NCBI GenBank assembly: GCA_003523545.1
Contig: DQAM01000223.1
Coordinates: 1 to 6,109 of the forward strand
Source of the DNA: Dysgonomonas sp.
GTDB taxonomy: Bacteria > Bacteroidota > Bacteroidia > Bacteroidales > Dysgonomonadaceae
Reading direction: 5' to 3'
Length of the DNA: 6,109 nt
How positions within the stretch are numbered: position 1 is the stretch's first letter; each line of letters starts with the position of its first letter. A program made the translations under genes and the position numbers. The notes below the pieces were generated by a model. The model was not told where the DNA came from, ran no database searches, and saw only the letters and a program-made list of their open reading frames with translations. Positions 5,762 through 6,109 of this stretch are shown here, in pieces.

Positions 5762-6109
5762 AAGTCTGTATGTTTCTATTGACCGAAAACCTGTCATTGT
5801 TTGTTGTTGGCTGGGAAATAACTAAAAAATCAATCCTCTCATTACTTCTATTTTCTATAAAATGGATTGTTTGAGGAGAAATTAATATTCCTTCTTGAGC
5901 TCTAATATTCACTTCATTTTCATGAATGTGGAAGATTGCCTCACCTTTGAGTATATAAAAAAACTGCAATGCTTTTGTATGATAATGTATATTCTCTTTT
6001 GTATCAGGAGGCATACATTCTAATTTAACCGAAAGATTCTCTTTATCTACAAATACCCAACTATCACATTTAGAACCCCAAATATAGTGTTTTGCATGCT
6101 CTTTAGATA
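5748..6109 (-). CDS. Cupin-domain protein (5' end beyond the window)
   Basis: This is a small single-domain cupin beta-barrel. The frame remains open from the stop at 5748 to the right edge, giving 119 visible residues. These begin with SKEHAKHYIWGSKCDSW, which is close to the usual N-terminus of such proteins, so probably only a few codons are missing. The ATG at 6014 is internal (MPPDTKENIHYH) and would cut off the first strands. Metal-binding motif 1 is IHYH followed by Gln (ALQFFYILKG) where many cupins have Glu. Motif 2 is EGILISPQTIHFIEN, with the third His. The core ends at LVISQPTTNNDRF, where relatives normally stop; the tail SVNRNIQTYDKD is extra, and its last codons lie in the argC-derived repeat. 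It overlaps the GH43 start by 14 bp and is the first visible gene of the operon. Its role could be sugar or small-molecule binding or isomerisation; no substrate can be assigned. Confidence 0.85.
   Translation of the reverse strand, partial: SKEHAKHYIWGSKCDSWVFVDKENLSVKLECMPPDTKENIHYHTKALQFFYILKGEAIFHIHENEVNIRAQEGILISPQTIHFIENRSNERIDFLVISQPTTNNDRFSVNRNIQTYDKD

Noticed and set aside
5762..5797. GH43 start at the upstream ATG (5797)
   Set aside because: It would put 12 mainly polar residues before the signal peptide and overlap the cupin by 50 bp. The ATG at 5761 coincides with the argC-homologous start and gives a standard lipoprotein signal.
5748..6014. Cupin as a short 88-residue protein starting at 6014
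   Set aside because: The frame is open upstream to the window edge and encodes typical cupin N-terminal sequence (HYIWG...W), so the ATG at 6014 is internal.

Overview
The window is AT-rich, gene-dense bacterial chromosome. Three things point to the Bacteroidota, most likely Bacteroidales of the Dysgonomonas/Parabacteroides kind: starts lacking Shine-Dalgarno sites, a lipoprotein GH43 glycosidase, and ArgC and ArgD of the type seen in that phylum. This placement rests on protein style and is an inference. No RNA gene, IS element or CRISPR array is visible, and no stretch over about 115 bp lacks a gene.

Layout, left to right. A complete family 2 glycosyltransferase (1-741, +) converges on an Hsp31/DJ-1-type protein (752-1435, -). 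The Hsp31-like gene is divergent from a small SRPBCC/AHSA1 protein (1548-1979, +). The 112 bp between those two starts hold two perfect 9-bp inverted repeats and weak Bacteroidota-type promoter matches on both strands. A 12-bp perfect hairpin with T-tracts on both sides (1985-2012) then serves as a shared terminator for the SRPBCC gene and for the minus-strand operon arriving from the right.

That operon, in transcription order, is: cupin (5' end outside the window), GH43 lipoprotein, argC, hexapeptide-repeat (LbH) acyltransferase, argD. Spacing is tight throughout: a 14-bp overlap, a 4-bp ATGA overlap, then gaps of 14 and 19 bp. ArgC and ArgD carry out consecutive steps of ornithine/arginine synthesis. 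In Bacteroidota these steps are thought to run on N-succinylated rather than N-acetylated intermediates. The cupin, glycosidase and acyltransferase have no obvious place in that pathway, so the operon looks like an arginine cluster with carbohydrate-related genes inserted into it.

The most striking observation is that the GH43 signal peptide appears to be built from a duplicated, decayed copy of the start of argC. From the ATG, 61 bp (5701-5761) match the argC start (4679-4739) at 44 of 61 positions without gaps. At protein level, 11 of the first 21 residues are identical, including relics of the ArgC GAGYTAGE nucleotide-binding motif. The two copies flank the GH43 gene as direct repeats. This suggests that the glycosidase entered at the argC start with a target duplication, and that the leftover argC fragment was recruited as a lipoprotein export signal.
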